From Salinibacterium hongtaonis (lineage in GTDB: Bacteria; Actinomycetota; Actinomycetes; Actinomycetales; Microbacteriaceae), in NCBI RefSeq assembly GCF_003065485.1, contig NZ_CP026951.1, positions 1,116,001 through 1,180,000 of the forward strand: a DNA stretch of 64,000 bases, read 5' to 3'. Both the position numbers and the translations under genes were made by a program. The notes below the pieces were generated by a model. It did not search any database. It worked only from the letters and a program-made list of their open reading frames with translations, and was not told the DNA's origin. Below, one piece after another: positions 32,650 through 42,358 of this stretch. The first letter of the stretch is position 1, and each line of letters begins with the position of its first letter.

Positions 32650-34469
32650 GGGTCGAGGCTACCCTCGGTCGATTCCGCCGTCGATTGCTCGTGGCTCGCG
32701 TACTCCTGAAGCAGCGCAACGGCGTGCTGAGCGGAGTGGCCTTCGCGCTGCAGGGCCGCGAGCATCGTCGCGAGCTTCTGTTCTCCGGCGGGGAACGGCG
32801 GCAGCAAAGGGATCGCGGGGTCGCTCAGAACCTCGATCACAGTGGGGCGATCGGCCGAGAGCGCTGATTCCCAAGCGTCGGAGATCGCCCCCGGATGGTC
32901 GACGAGGATTCCGTTCATGCCGAGAAGCTCGGCGTACGCCGAGTATCGAAAGTCAGGGATTCTCTGGCTCGGCCCAAACCGTGGTTCGCCCTCGTTCTCG
33001 CGTTGCTCCCAACTGACCTCGGCCAGATCGCGGTTGTTGAGCACGCACAGGACGAAGCGGGGGTCATGCCAGGCCGGCCACAGAGTGCTCAGCGTTATCA
33101 GCTCGGCGATCCCCGTCATCTGGGCACCACCGTCCCCGCTCAGCACGATCATCGGTCGCTCAGGGTGGGCGAGTTTGCCGGCGATGCCGTAGGGCATTCC
33201 GCAGCCCATGCTCGCCAGAGTCGAGGAGAGATGCGCGGGGACCCCTCGTGGCAATCTCACCTGCCGCGCATACCAATAGACGACGCTGCCGACATCGAGC
33301 GCGATCTGGGCGTCGCTCGGCAGCCGTTCGCTCAGGCGGCGCAGCACGAGTTCGGGGTTCACCGGTCGAGCGGCGACTTGGGAGCGCGCCTCGCTGATGC
33401 TGTGCCAGCGGCGCACCATGTTCTCGACGTCAGTCCTCCATGTGGTTTCGGATGCTTCGGGCAGCAACTCGACGAGCGCCCGGAGCGTCTCTGCCGCATC
33501 GCCGACGAGTCCCACCTCGACGGGGTAGCGGTCGCCGATGTGGGCGGGATTTGTGTCGATTTGGACCGCACGCGCCTGGCCGGGGGCGGGGTAGAACTCT
33601 GTCCACGGGTCATGCGAACCGACGATGAGGAGGGTGTCACAGTTATCGAGCAGGTATGCACTCGCTGTCGTTCCGAGATGCCCCATAACGCCTGTCGCAT
33701 AGGGCAGCGACTCGTCGATATAGGGCTTGCCGAGAAGGCTCGTGGTGATGCCAGCGCCGAGCTTTTCTGCCACCGCGATCACGTCGGACTCGGCGCGCTT
33801 AGCGCCCTGCCCCATCAGGATTGCGACTCGCTTGCCCTGCCGAAGAATGTCGGCTGCGGCCTCCAGCTTCGAGGACGACGGCATGACGGTACCGGTTTCG
33901 AACACGGCCGAGGTGAGCACGATGCCATGGGACTGATCCTGATCCGGAGCATCCGCCCCCTGGATATCGTTGGGGATGATGACAACGGCGGGACCACGGC
34001 TGCTGAGGGCGCTGCGAAAGGCCCTGTCGATCACCATGGGCACCTGGAGAGGCGATGAGACAAGCTGAACGAACGAGGCAACGTCGGCAAAGAGGGTCGG
34101 CAGATTGATCTCCTGCATATATCCGGAGCCGAGAGCGCTCGATGCTTGCTGTCCGACGATCGCCACCACGGGAACCTGGTCGAGCTTTGCATCGTAGAGA
34201 CCGTTGAGCAGGTGCACCGCTCCTGGCCCCTGAGTCGAGGTGACGACTCCGACTCCTTGCGTGAACTTGGCATGCCCGACCGCCATGAACGCCGCATTTT
34301 CTTCGTGGCGGGCCTGCACGAACTCCGGCGCGCTCTCCGCGCGCTGCAGCGCTGCTAAGAACCCGTTGATGCCATCCCCGCTGTAGCCGAAGATGCGCTC
34401 AACCTGCCACTCGCGGAGTCGCTCGACGATGACATCGGAGACGGTCTCTGGCTGCTCCTTTTCGGGCAT
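32646..34469 (-). CDS. Thiamine-pyrophosphate-dependent enzyme, pyruvate oxidase/acetolactate synthase-like
   Basis: This 607-residue protein starts at ATG 34469 behind GAGGGAGTGG. The N-terminal TPP domain has the cofactor glutamate in VQARHEENAAFMAVGHAKF, followed by TQGPGAVHLLNGL. The middle domain carries EKLGAGITTSLLGK. The C-terminal domain has the TPP/Mg motif GDGGAQMTGIAEL and then VLNNRDLAEVSWEQR. This is the PoxB-like group, which decarboxylates pyruvate to acetate with FAD or quinone. Acetolactate synthase activity seems less likely because no small subunit is near. It sits upstream of the TIGR01777 gene on the same strand, overlapping it. Confidence 0.85.
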   Translation of the reverse strand: MPEKEQPETVSDVIVERLREWQVERIFGYSGDGINGFLAALQRAESAPEFVQARHEENAAFMAVGHAKFTQGVGVVTSTQGPGAVHLLNGLYDAKLDQVPVVAIVGQQASSALGSGYMQEINLPTLFADVASFVQLVSSPLQVPMVIDRAFRSALSSRGPAVVIIPNDIQGADAPDQDQSHGIVLTSAVFETGTVMPSSSKLEAAADILRQGKRVAILMGQGAKRAESDVIAVAEKLGAGITTSLLGKPYIDESLPYATGVMGHLGTTASAYLLDNCDTLLIVGSHDPWTEFYPAPGQARAVQIDTNPAHIGDRYPVEVGLVGDAAETLRALVELLPEASETTWRTDVENMVRRWHSISEARSQVAARPVNPELVLRRLSERLPSDAQIALDVGSVVYWYARQVRLPRGVPAHLSSTLASMGCGMPYGIAGKLAHPERPMIVLSGDGGAQMTGIAELITLSTLWPAWHDPRFVLCVLNNRDLAEVSWEQRENEGEPRFGPSQRIPDFRYSAYAELLGMNGILVDHPGAISDAWESALSADRPTVIEVLSDPAIPLLPPFPAGEQKLATMLAALQREGHSAQHAVALLQEYASHEQSTAESTEGSLDP

Positions 34470-34549
34470 ATTCCACTCCCTCGCGCTCGCAAATGCCGAC
34501 ATGGTACGTCGGCCGTGCGTGCGCTGCGCTCAGCAGCCATCCAGGCGGT

Positions 34550-37500
34550 TCAGCGAAAGTCACGCGACGAGGTGCGCACGGGCATTCTCAGTTGTTCAAA
34601 CCGGTCCGCGACCAGATTGATGACGCCATCGGAGGAGCGTTCGAGGATGCCCCGCACAAGAAGCGCAGGGGATTCCCGCGCAACACGGCGGTACCGGGTC
34701 CAGACCCCGACGCTGGCGATTACGTTCAGGATGCCGGTTTCGTCCTCGAGGTTCAGAAACGTCATGCCGCTGGCCGTTTGTGGCCGTTGCCGATGGGTGA
34801 CGACCCCGGCGACTTCGATGCGCCGTCCAGACTCCGCGCCCTCCAGCCGTTCGATGGGCAGCACCCCCCGGGGGGTGAGCACCTCGCGCACATGCCGCAT
34901 CGGGTGATCATCGGTCGATATCCCTGTCGCCCACAGGTCGTAGGCCACCTGCTCCGCCGGTGACAGCATGGGAAGCAGCGGCGGCTGGATGCTCATGCCA
35001 CTGCCGGGCAAAAACCCCGGCTTCTCCTGGGCGGCTGCCCCGGCATCCCACAGCGCCTCCCGACGAGTCATGCCGAGGGAGTCGAAGGCACCGGCGGAGG
35101 CGAGCGCCTCAAGCTGGTCGGCGTTCAGGCCGACGCGCCGGGAAAGATCGGCGAGGTCGGCAAAGTTGCCACCCTCCGCCCGCTCGGCCACGATGCGCTG
35201 AGCCAGGGCTGTGCCGATGCTGGTTACCTCGGCCAAGCCCAGCCGCACGGCGAATGAACCGTCGCGCCGGTGCTCAAGGGTGTCGCTGGGGGTTGCCCGG
35301 TCAAACGGGCCGATCGGCGGCTGTTCAAAGCTCGCGCAGGCGTCGGCTCCTGTTACTCCGGCCGCGCCGGGCAACGATTCGAGCGTCGCCTCGGCATCGG
35401 AGAGCAGGATGTCGGGCCGCAGCACCTGCACGCCGTGGCGGCGGGCATCGGCCACGAGGGTCTGTGGCGAGTAGAAGCCCATGGGCTGAGCTCTGAGAAG
35501 CGCCGCGAGAAAAGCGGCAGGGTAGTGGAGCTTGAGCCACGAGCTCGCGTAGACAAGCACGGCAAAACTCAGCGAATGTGACTCGGCGAATCCAAAGTTA
35601 GCGAAGGCCTCGATGCGGGTGTAGATGCCGTCGGCCACATCGTCGGTGATGCCGTTCTCTGCCATCCCCGCATACAGCTTGGCCTTGAGGGTTTCGATGC
35701 GCTCGATGCCGCGCTTGGACCCCATCGCTCGGCGCAGTAGGTCGGCGTCTTCTGCGGTGCATCCGCCGACCGCGACCGCCATCTGCATGAGCTGCTCTTG
35801 AAAGAGAGGAACCCCCAGAGTGCGCTTCAGAACCGGTTCGAGTAGCGGGTGCAGGTAGTCGACTGCCTCCTCGCCTGTCCTCCGCCGAATGTAGGGGTGG
35901 ACGGCCCCGCCCTGAATCGGTCCGGGGCGAATAAGGGCGATCTCCACGACGAGGTCATAGAAGCACCGAGGCTTGAGCCGGGGCAGGGTCGCGAGCTGGG
36001 CACGACTCTCCACCTGAAAGACGCCGACGGCATCCGCCCGACACAGCATGTCGTAGACGCCCTGCTCCTCGCGGGGAATCGATTCGATCGTCCACCTCTC
36101 GCCCAGCTTCTCGTCGATGAGATCGAATGCGTATTGCAGGGCGGCGAGCATCCCGAGCCCCAAAAGGTCGAACTTGACCAGGCCCATCCACTCGCAGTCA
36201 TCCTTGTCCCATTGCAGAACCGTGCGGTTCTCCATGCGGGCATGCTCGATGGGGCACACCTCTCCCACGGGGCGCTCCGTGAGCACCATGCCGCCGGAGT
36301 GGATGCCCAGGTGCCGTGGCGCTGTGAGTAGCTGGTCGGCGAGGGAGAGCACGGAGGCGGGGATGCCCCCCTCTGGTGCCTCGACCGAACCCCAGCGTTC
36401 TACCTGCTTCGACCAGGCATCCTGCTGCCCCTGGCTGAACCCCAGAGCCTTCGCCATGTCGCGCACGGCGTTCTTGGGGCGATAGCTGATCACGTTGGCC
36501 ACCTGGGCGGCATTACGGCGCCCGTACTTCTCGTAGACGTACTGGATTACCTCCTCGCGGCGATCGGAGTCGAAGTCGACGTCGATGTCGGGCTCCTCCT
36601 CTCGCAGGCTTGAGAGAAAACGCTCGAACGGCAGCCCGTAGAAAATCGAATCGACCGCGGTTATGCCGAGCACATAACAAATGGCCGAGTTCGCTGCGGA
36701 TCCACGTCCCTGGCAGAGGATGCCGCGGCTGCGGGCAAAACACACGATGTCGAAGACGATTAAGAAGTAGCCGGGAAAGTTTTTCGCCTCGATCACAGCG
36801 AGTTCCTTCTCGAGTCGGGCATGGACGGCGGCGTCGGCGTTCGGATACTTCTCGGGCAGTCGCTGCTGCACAAGTTCCCTCAGCCACGACATTGAGGTGT
36901 GGCCCTCGGGAACCTCCTGTTTGGGCAGCTGGGGCCTGGCCGCCCGCAGGCTGAACGCGAGGTCGTCGGCGAGCTCGACAGTGCGCGCAACCGCGCCGGG
37001 GTAGCGAGAGAAACGCTCGGCCATTTCGGCCCCGCTGCGCAGGTGGGCTCCGTCGGATGCCGGTAGCCAGGCATCCATATCGTCGAGGCTGCGGCGGGCG
37101 CGAACGGCGGCGATGGCCGAGGCCAGTGGGTGTTCCTCGGGGGTTGCATAGTGCACATTGCCGGTCGCGATGTAGGGCAGCCCTGCCTGCGCAGCGATGC
37201 GAGCCAGGGTGTCGTTGTGATCGCTGTCGAGGGGGCCGCCGTGGTCGATGAGTTCGACGACCACATTGTCGTGGCCGAAGAGGTCGACGAGTCGGGCGAC
37301 CTCGCGGGCGGCCCCTGCCTCGCCTTCGTCGACAAGGGCTCGTCGCACCGCGCCCTTGCGGCAGCCCGTGAGTACAATCCAGTGACCATCGGATGCCGCG
37401 GCCAGCTCATTGAGGTCATAGACGGGGCGTCCCTTCTCTGCCCCGGAGGCAAGCTGCGCACTCGTGATCGCCCCTGCCAGCCGGTGATAGCCCTCCTCTT

Positions 37501-37927
37501 TGCGGGCAAGCACCACGAGGTGGTGGCCCTCAGGGTCCGCCCTGCCATTCTGTGGCGCGCTCAGCCCGAGGGAGAGTTCCGCGCCGAACACGGTAGCCAG
37601 CCCCTGGTTCTCCGCAGCCTCGGCCATCCGCACGATCCCATAGAGGCCATCGTGGTCGGTGAGGGCAAGCCCGTGCAGTCCGAGTCGAACGGCCTCATTA
37701 ACGAGCGACTGGGGGGAGGATGCGCCGTCGAGAAAGCTGAAGTGCGAGTGGATGTGCAGCTCGGCATAGGGCACGGTCGCACCGAGGGGTGCCGCGGCCG
37801 GCAGCTGCGAGGCTGGGGGCTGAGCAGTCGGTTCCTTTCGCCGTTCAGCGCGGCGGGGCAGATGCGCCTCGCCCGAGAGCGCGCGCTCAAGCTCGGCCCA
37901 GGTCACCGGTGGGTTATTCCAGCCCAT
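34550..37927 (-). CDS. dnaE2: Error-prone DNA polymerase III alpha subunit DnaE2
   Basis: This 1125-residue polymerase starts at ATG 37927 behind AAAGGAGGAC. It has the PHP domain (YAELHIHSHFSFLDGASS), the catalytic palm (PDIDVDFDSDRREEVIQYVY), the CQGRGSAANSAICYVLGIT segment and a C-terminal OB fold (VAGVVTHRQRPQTASGMTFL). DnaE2 performs translesion synthesis with ImuA' and ImuB after DNA damage. It is the third gene of the cassette, 55 bases after imuB, under the SOS box at 40335. Length and motifs are normal for DnaE2, which lacks the beta-binding tail of DnaE1. Confidence 0.95.
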   Translation of the reverse strand: MGWNNPPVTWAELERALSGEAHLPRRAERRKEPTAQPPASQLPAAAPLGATVPYAELHIHSHFSFLDGASSPQSLVNEAVRLGLHGLALTDHDGLYGIVRMAEAAENQGLATVFGAELSLGLSAPQNGRADPEGHHLVVLARKEEGYHRLAGAITSAQLASGAEKGRPVYDLNELAAASDGHWIVLTGCRKGAVRRALVDEGEAGAAREVARLVDLFGHDNVVVELIDHGGPLDSDHNDTLARIAAQAGLPYIATGNVHYATPEEHPLASAIAAVRARRSLDDMDAWLPASDGAHLRSGAEMAERFSRYPGAVARTVELADDLAFSLRAARPQLPKQEVPEGHTSMSWLRELVQQRLPEKYPNADAAVHARLEKELAVIEAKNFPGYFLIVFDIVCFARSRGILCQGRGSAANSAICYVLGITAVDSIFYGLPFERFLSSLREEEPDIDVDFDSDRREEVIQYVYEKYGRRNAAQVANVISYRPKNAVRDMAKALGFSQGQQDAWSKQVERWGSVEAPEGGIPASVLSLADQLLTAPRHLGIHSGGMVLTERPVGEVCPIEHARMENRTVLQWDKDDCEWMGLVKFDLLGLGMLAALQYAFDLIDEKLGERWTIESIPREEQGVYDMLCRADAVGVFQVESRAQLATLPRLKPRCFYDLVVEIALIRPGPIQGGAVHPYIRRRTGEEAVDYLHPLLEPVLKRTLGVPLFQEQLMQMAVAVGGCTAEDADLLRRAMGSKRGIERIETLKAKLYAGMAENGITDDVADGIYTRIEAFANFGFAESHSLSFAVLVYASSWLKLHYPAAFLAALLRAQPMGFYSPQTLVADARRHGVQVLRPDILLSDAEATLESLPGAAGVTGADACASFEQPPIGPFDRATPSDTLEHRRDGSFAVRLGLAEVTSIGTALAQRIVAERAEGGNFADLADLSRRVGLNADQLEALASAGAFDSLGMTRREALWDAGAAAQEKPGFLPGSGMSIQPPLLPMLSPAEQVAYDLWATGISTDDHPMRHVREVLTPRGVLPIERLEGAESGRRIEVAGVVTHRQRPQTASGMTFLNLEDETGILNVIASVGVWTRYRRVARESPALLVRGILERSSDGVINLVADRFEQLRMPVRTSSRDFR

Positions 37928-37982
37928 CGCGTTGTCCTCCTTTCGTGTGGTGTTCGTTCTGGAGGGGGCGGCTCACTTCGCG

Positions 37983-39578
37983 TCAGTCATAGCGGGCCTC
38001 CACCCGCCAGAGGTGCTGCTCGAGCAGCAGTAGCCATCCCTCCCCGTGTTCGTCAACGAGTTGGAACCGGTCGATTCGGCGGGCTCGCGCCGGATCCCAC
38101 CAGCGCTGTCGAATGGGCCACGGCCCAGCCCATGCCGTCACCCTCTGTCGCCGGTTCTCCGCGAGCGAGAGCCAGGCGGGGTCGCCGCTCACCCTGCCGC
38201 GCCGGTCGACATCGACGGTGCTGCCATCGCTGGCCAGAACGTTCGCCGGGAGGGGAGGCTCATAGACCGTCGCAGGAGCCGGGGCGGGCAGACTGCCGGG
38301 CCAGGGGCGATCGGCAGCCAGGCGTGCGGCAGGGGGCGGGGCGTCTCCCCAGGGCACGAGAACCCGGCGTTCTGTGAGCATCCTGCCTCCGCCCGGCACC
38401 GCAGTAAGCACGGCATCATGCCCGAGCATGCTTTGGATGCGCGAGAGGCCGTGATGGATGCGCTCGTCCGGGCTGCGCCCCCATAGCCCTTCTTCGTGGT
38501 TGCCGATCGCGTCGACATGGGTCGGGCTAATGGTTACGCGGGAGACGGGAGCCTCAAGCCCCGTATCGATACCGTCGCCCTGCAGTTGCCAGCGAACCCT
38601 GTCGACGACATCGGCAGGGGTGAAGTAGCGGGGGTGGCTCCATTCCCGCTCGGAGCCGCCAGAACCCTCCGTCGTGATGTGCACGCGAATTCCTGTGCAG
38701 ACGAGACCTGCCGCCGTGAACCCGCTCGCGAATCGATCGGCGACGGCCCGGAGAGCGAATGCGATCTGGTCGATTCGGTCGAGCGGCGGCTCACAATCGA
38801 TCTGCACATCGAAGTCGAGCGGGGGAACGCGCGGAACGACGATCCTGTGATCGAGGCCAGCGGCCCGCTCGTGGGCGCGCGCGCCGGATTCTCCGAATCG
38901 TGCGCGGACATCGGTAGACGAGAGCGCGGCAAAGTCGCCAAGGGTGCGGGCGCCGAGCTTGCGAAGCAGCGCCGTCAGGTCTCCATCGCCCACGGTCTCG
39001 ATCGGCAGGGGAGCGAGAAAGGCGGGGGATGCTCCCGGCGGCACGATGAGAACACGGTGGCCTTCGGCGCCGCTGGGGGGTGCAGAAGGCGCTGCACTCG
39101 TCACAGGCACCGCACGGTAGGCGGCCTGCTCGGCGGCGAACCGGCTGTCGGCGATGCCGATGGATGCTGGGGGGCTGCCCTCGGCGAGCATCCGGTCGAG
39201 AAGCGCTGTTGCAGCGGGGAGCTCGCCCCCGTAGTAGCGGGCGGCTCCTCTGGCGCGCACAGCGCAGAGCCCCGGCCTGATGGGCTCGACGCCGGGGATG
39301 ATCTCCTCGATGCTGCTGATGACCGGCTCGAAGGCGCGGGCGTCAGCCTCGGCATTGTAGGGGGTGATCGTGAGGTCAGGGCAGCGCAACTGGGCTTCGC
39401 GCACTCGGAGTCCGCGGCGCACACCATCGCGGCGGGCTTCTGCTGAGCATGCGATAACGAAGCCTTTATCGATAATGGCTACGGCAGCGGTGGGGGAGAG
39501 CCCTTCGGTTGCTCTTGCCGCTTCAACGGGCCAGTCGGCGAACCAGACCACCATGGAGCGGGCAATGGAGGCAGTCAT
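37983..39578 (-). CDS. imuB: ImuB, inactive Y-family polymerase-like clamp adaptor
   Basis: This 531-residue protein has the UmuC-like layout (MVVWFADWPVEAA, FVIACSAEARRDGVRRGLRV, ARFGESGARAHERAAGLDHR). The aspartates of the usual N-terminal metal site and the SxDE motif are absent (WFADWP and AVRARGAARYYGG), as known for ImuB, which bridges DnaE2 to the beta clamp instead of polymerising. Its ATG overlaps the imuA' stop by one base. The C-terminal region is the likely partner-binding part. Confidence 0.92.
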   Translation of the reverse strand: MTASIARSMVVWFADWPVEAARATEGLSPTAAVAIIDKGFVIACSAEARRDGVRRGLRVREAQLRCPDLTITPYNAEADARAFEPVISSIEEIIPGVEPIRPGLCAVRARGAARYYGGELPAATALLDRMLAEGSPPASIGIADSRFAAEQAAYRAVPVTSAAPSAPPSGAEGHRVLIVPPGASPAFLAPLPIETVGDGDLTALLRKLGARTLGDFAALSSTDVRARFGESGARAHERAAGLDHRIVVPRVPPLDFDVQIDCEPPLDRIDQIAFALRAVADRFASGFTAAGLVCTGIRVHITTEGSGGSEREWSHPRYFTPADVVDRVRWQLQGDGIDTGLEAPVSRVTISPTHVDAIGNHEEGLWGRSPDERIHHGLSRIQSMLGHDAVLTAVPGGGRMLTERRVLVPWGDAPPPAARLAADRPWPGSLPAPAPATVYEPPLPANVLASDGSTVDVDRRGRVSGDPAWLSLAENRRQRVTAWAGPWPIRQRWWDPARARRIDRFQLVDEHGEGWLLLLEQHLWRVEARYD

Positions 39579-40324
39579 CAGCCCACGAGTTCTGGGGCGA
39601 GGCGAAGCCCCATAGGATGCGGTGCAGTTGGTACGGCTGCATCAGGCATTGCCGCGCCAGGCACGGCTGCCGCAGTCGCCCCGGTTCCGCTGGTTGGGGC
39701 GAAGGGAAGGATGAGCGTGCGGGTGCGGGAGCGCCCATCGCGCCCGCCAACCTCAACGCGCATTAGCCGTCCGGCAAGGCGCCCGTGGCCGTTACCGATT
39801 CCCGACCAGGTGCTCGCGGTGGCCCGAATGCTCGCATCGGCTCCTGGCCACTCGCCGAGCACAATGAGAGTGCTCTCGCGCTGGCGCAGGCGTGCCGCAA
39901 GGCGTGAGGCCTCGGCGGGGGCGATGCGGGGAGGGGCTGCGGCTACGACGACGCCGAGAACGTCTGTCATGGCGGCGGCGACAGAGAGCCAGCGGGAGCC
40001 GGGCTGGGGCACAAGCACCAGGCGGGAGAGGTCAATGCCCAGCTCCGCCGCTGCCTCAGTGCTGAGGGTGGGCACCCCCAGAACACCGCACCACGAACCC
40101 TGTTGGGAGGGGCCTGCGAGCAGGGCTAGGGCGAGGCTGGTTGACCCTGTTACCGAGTAGGTAGCACCGGCCCGAAGGCCGTGGGGGAGAATGCTGCGCA
40201 GCCCATCGAGCACAGGAAGCATGATGTCGGGCAGCTTGGTCGCCTGCATCTGGCGGATGCGCGCCTGCAGCTCCGACACCGCGGTGGGCATCGAAGTGGG
40301 GCGAGAACCCGCAAGAAGAGTCAT
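39578..40324 (-). CDS. imuA': ImuA', RecA-like mutasome subunit
   Basis: This 248-residue protein resembles the RecA core with GLRAGATYSVTGSTSLALAL in place of a canonical Walker A, so ATP binding is probably lost or altered. That is usual for actinobacterial ImuA'. It is the first gene of the cassette. The start ATG 40324 lies 11 bases from a perfect SOS box, and its stop overlaps the imuB start. It is required with ImuB for DnaE2-dependent mutagenesis. Confidence 0.88.
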   Translation of the reverse strand: MTLLAGSRPTSMPTAVSELQARIRQMQATKLPDIMLPVLDGLRSILPHGLRAGATYSVTGSTSLALALLAGPSQQGSWCGVLGVPTLSTEAAAELGIDLSRLVLVPQPGSRWLSVAAAMTDVLGVVVAAAPPRIAPAEASRLAARLRQRESTLIVLGEWPGADASIRATASTWSGIGNGHGRLAGRLMRVEVGGRDGRSRTRTLILPFAPTSGTGATAAAVPGAAMPDAAVPTAPHPMGLRLAPELVG

Positions 40325-40334
40325 ACATCAATGT

Positions 40335-40350
40335 TCGAACACATGTTCGA
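40335..40350. promoter_or_regulatory. LexA-binding SOS box of the imuA'-imuB-dnaE2 operon
   Basis: TCGAACACATGTTCGA is a perfect match to the actinobacterial/Bacillus-type SOS box consensus CGAACRNRYGTTCG with extended arms. It lies 11-26 bases before the imuA' ATG, where a repressor would cover the start of transcription. Confidence 0.93.
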
Positions 40351-40437
40351 ATAAAGCAACCACAAGAACGGCTCAGCTTTGGGCGCAACGCTCTCTGGAG
40401 TCTCGAAAATCGGCCCACTCTAGGGCAAGCTAGGCGG

Positions 40438-41250
40438 GTGACCGCCGTAGAGACACAGCGCCCCGTCCTCAGCCGCAAACTTCTGCCTGCAGCGTTCATC
40501 TCGCTCTCAGCGTTTTTGCTCTTCGGCGTCCAAACCCCGTTCGGGTATGCGGCGCTCGCCGCAGGGCTCATTGTCGGGTTTGTGGTTGATCGTGAGCTGT
40601 TCAAGCACCTCGCACTCATTGCGGCCGGTCTGCTCATCATTAGCCTGGTTCCCCTCAATGCCGACCTCAGCATCGGCCACATGGTGGCGATGGGTGCTGC
40701 TCTTGCGCTCGCTGTTGCTGTGCCGTGGCTCGTATCCCGCTATGTATATCGCGAGCGAATCATCCGCTTTCCCATGTTTACAGGGGAGTCGTGGTCGCTT
40801 ACGGCTCGGCTCTATCTCGTCGGCGTTGTTGTGCTCGGATACCTGATTCTGCCGGTGTACCTCATCAGCACTGGTGTGTATCACAACTGGCCCGATGCCT
40901 CAGAAGATCCCACGATCTTCTGGCGGCTGTTTCTCGGCGTCAACGCCGTCGGCATTTGGGATGAGCTCTTCTTTATCTGCACGGCCTTCACGCTTTTGCG
41001 ACGGCACTTTCCCGACTGGCTCGCCAATGTCCTCACGGCGGTCATGTTCTCGTCGTTTCTGTGGGAGATCGGCTACGAAGCGTGGGGCCCGTTGCTGACG
41101 TTCCCGTTCGCCCTTCTCCAGGGCTACACGTTCAAGCTCACCAAGTCGTTCACCTATGTCGTGTCGGTCCACCTGCTCTTTGACCTGGTGCTGTTTCTCG
41201 CGCTCGTGCATGCTCACGACCGCTCCTTTCTGCCCATCTTCATATACTGA
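40438..41250 (+). CDS. Integral membrane protein, CPBP protease-like
   Basis: This 270-residue protein starts at GTG 40438, with about eight hydrophobic segments. Near the middle GIWDELFFICTAFTLLRRHFP resembles the first CPBP/Abi motif (EExxxR) with Asp-Glu in place of Glu-Glu. Near the end VVSVHLLFDLVLFLALVHAH resembles the HxxxN/D motif. It may be a degenerate or variant intramembrane protease, or a related non-peptidase. The serine hydrolase gene starts 5 bases after its stop, so the two are co-transcribed. Confidence 0.65.
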   Translation: MTAVETQRPVLSRKLLPAAFISLSAFLLFGVQTPFGYAALAAGLIVGFVVDRELFKHLALIAAGLLIISLVPLNADLSIGHMVAMGAALALAVAVPWLVSRYVYRERIIRFPMFTGESWSLTARLYLVGVVVLGYLILPVYLISTGVYHNWPDASEDPTIFWRLFLGVNAVGIWDELFFICTAFTLLRRHFPDWLANVLTAVMFSSFLWEIGYEAWGPLLTFPFALLQGYTFKLTKSFTYVVSVHLLFDLVLFLALVHAHDRSFLPIFIY

Positions 41251-41255
41251 GCCCC

Positions 41256-42272
41256 ATGACCATCCAGCGGGGGCCCGCAAGCGCGGATGCCGCGGGCGAT
41301 ACAGAGCTCGCCGAACGAACGCACGCGCGGCTCGGCAGCCGCCACCCCGTTGTCGCGGTTGCGACAGTCACGAGCTCGGGGGCACGGACGGCCGCTCTGG
41401 GAACACCTCTCACGTCGCGGTTCGAGATCGGGTCGATCACTAAGGCAGTCACGGGGCTCCTTTATATGGATGCGGTGGAGCGCGCCGAGGTAAGGCCGGC
41501 AACGACGCTCGGCGAGCTGCTGCCGCTGGGGGAGTGCCCCGCTGCCGGGGTAACGCTGGCCTCCCTCGCGACGCACACCTCGGGTCTGCCTCGTCTCGCT
41601 CCCTCGCGCGATGTGGTGCGTCGCAGTTGGAATCTCATGCGCAGGGGCACTAATCCCTATGGCGACACGCTGGATGAGTTGGTTGTTGGCGCTCGCCGAG
41701 CCACAGTGCGCCCCGCGCGGTATCCCCGCTATTCCAATCTGGGCTTCGAGCTGCTCGGCCATGCGGTGGCGAGCGCGGCGGGCACCGACTATGCGGCGCT
41801 GCTTCGTGATCGCATCGCTGACCCGCTCGGTCTCGAATCTTTTGCCGCACTTTCCGGGTCGGCGGATCTCACCGAGAGCGACCTGATGGGCAGGAATTCG
41901 CGGGGCAAGATCATGGAGGCATGGACGGGTGAGGCGATTGCGCCGGCTGGCGGCATCCGTTCGACGATTGGTGACATGGGAGACCTGGCGGCCGCGCTTC
42001 TCAATGGTTCGGCGGCAGGCATGCTTGCGCTCGAACCTGCTGCGTCGATGTCGAGCCCCGCCATGAAAATCGGTGCAGCCTGGATCACGCTCGAGTCGAA
42101 GGGCCGGATTATTACCTGGCATAACGGTGGCACGGGTGGGTTCTGCGCCTGGATGGGCCTGGATCGCGAGGCCCATGTCGGCGTTGTCATTCTTTCTGCG
42201 ACGGCCATCCCTGTTGACCGTTACGGATTCGATTTGCTCGCAGAACTGTCCGAGCCCTCATTACCTGAGTAA
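41256..42272 (+). CDS. Serine hydrolase, beta-lactamase (class C/PBP4*) fold
   Basis: This 338-residue protein has the SxxK motif S60-I-T-K63 (EIGSITKAVTGLLYMD), YSN in RYSNLGFELLGHAV and a late HNGGTGGF in place of KTG. These are the three active-site motifs of beta-lactamase/transpeptidase-like hydrolases such as esterases and D-amino peptidases. No signal peptide is visible, so it is probably cytoplasmic. It is tightly linked to the membrane protein at 40438. The substrate is unknown. Confidence 0.87.
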   Translation: MTIQRGPASADAAGDTELAERTHARLGSRHPVVAVATVTSSGARTAALGTPLTSRFEIGSITKAVTGLLYMDAVERAEVRPATTLGELLPLGECPAAGVTLASLATHTSGLPRLAPSRDVVRRSWNLMRRGTNPYGDTLDELVVGARRATVRPARYPRYSNLGFELLGHAVASAAGTDYAALLRDRIADPLGLESFAALSGSADLTESDLMGRNSRGKIMEAWTGEAIAPAGGIRSTIGDMGDLAAALLNGSAAGMLALEPAASMSSPAMKIGAAWITLESKGRIITWHNGGTGGFCAWMGLDREAHVGVVILSATAIPVDRYGFDLLAELSEPSLPE

Positions 42273-42358
42273 GATTTAGCTTCGTTCCGCCGCCCATACA
42301 CTATTTGAGGGGATTTTCGACCGCCCGGTCGCCCCTTCCAGTGTGGGAAAGGAACAGA

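Noticed and set aside
37130-38377. 415-residue open frame antisense to dnaE2
   Set aside because: Typical high-GC shadow frame with no ribosome site. DnaE2 motifs are intact on the minus strand.
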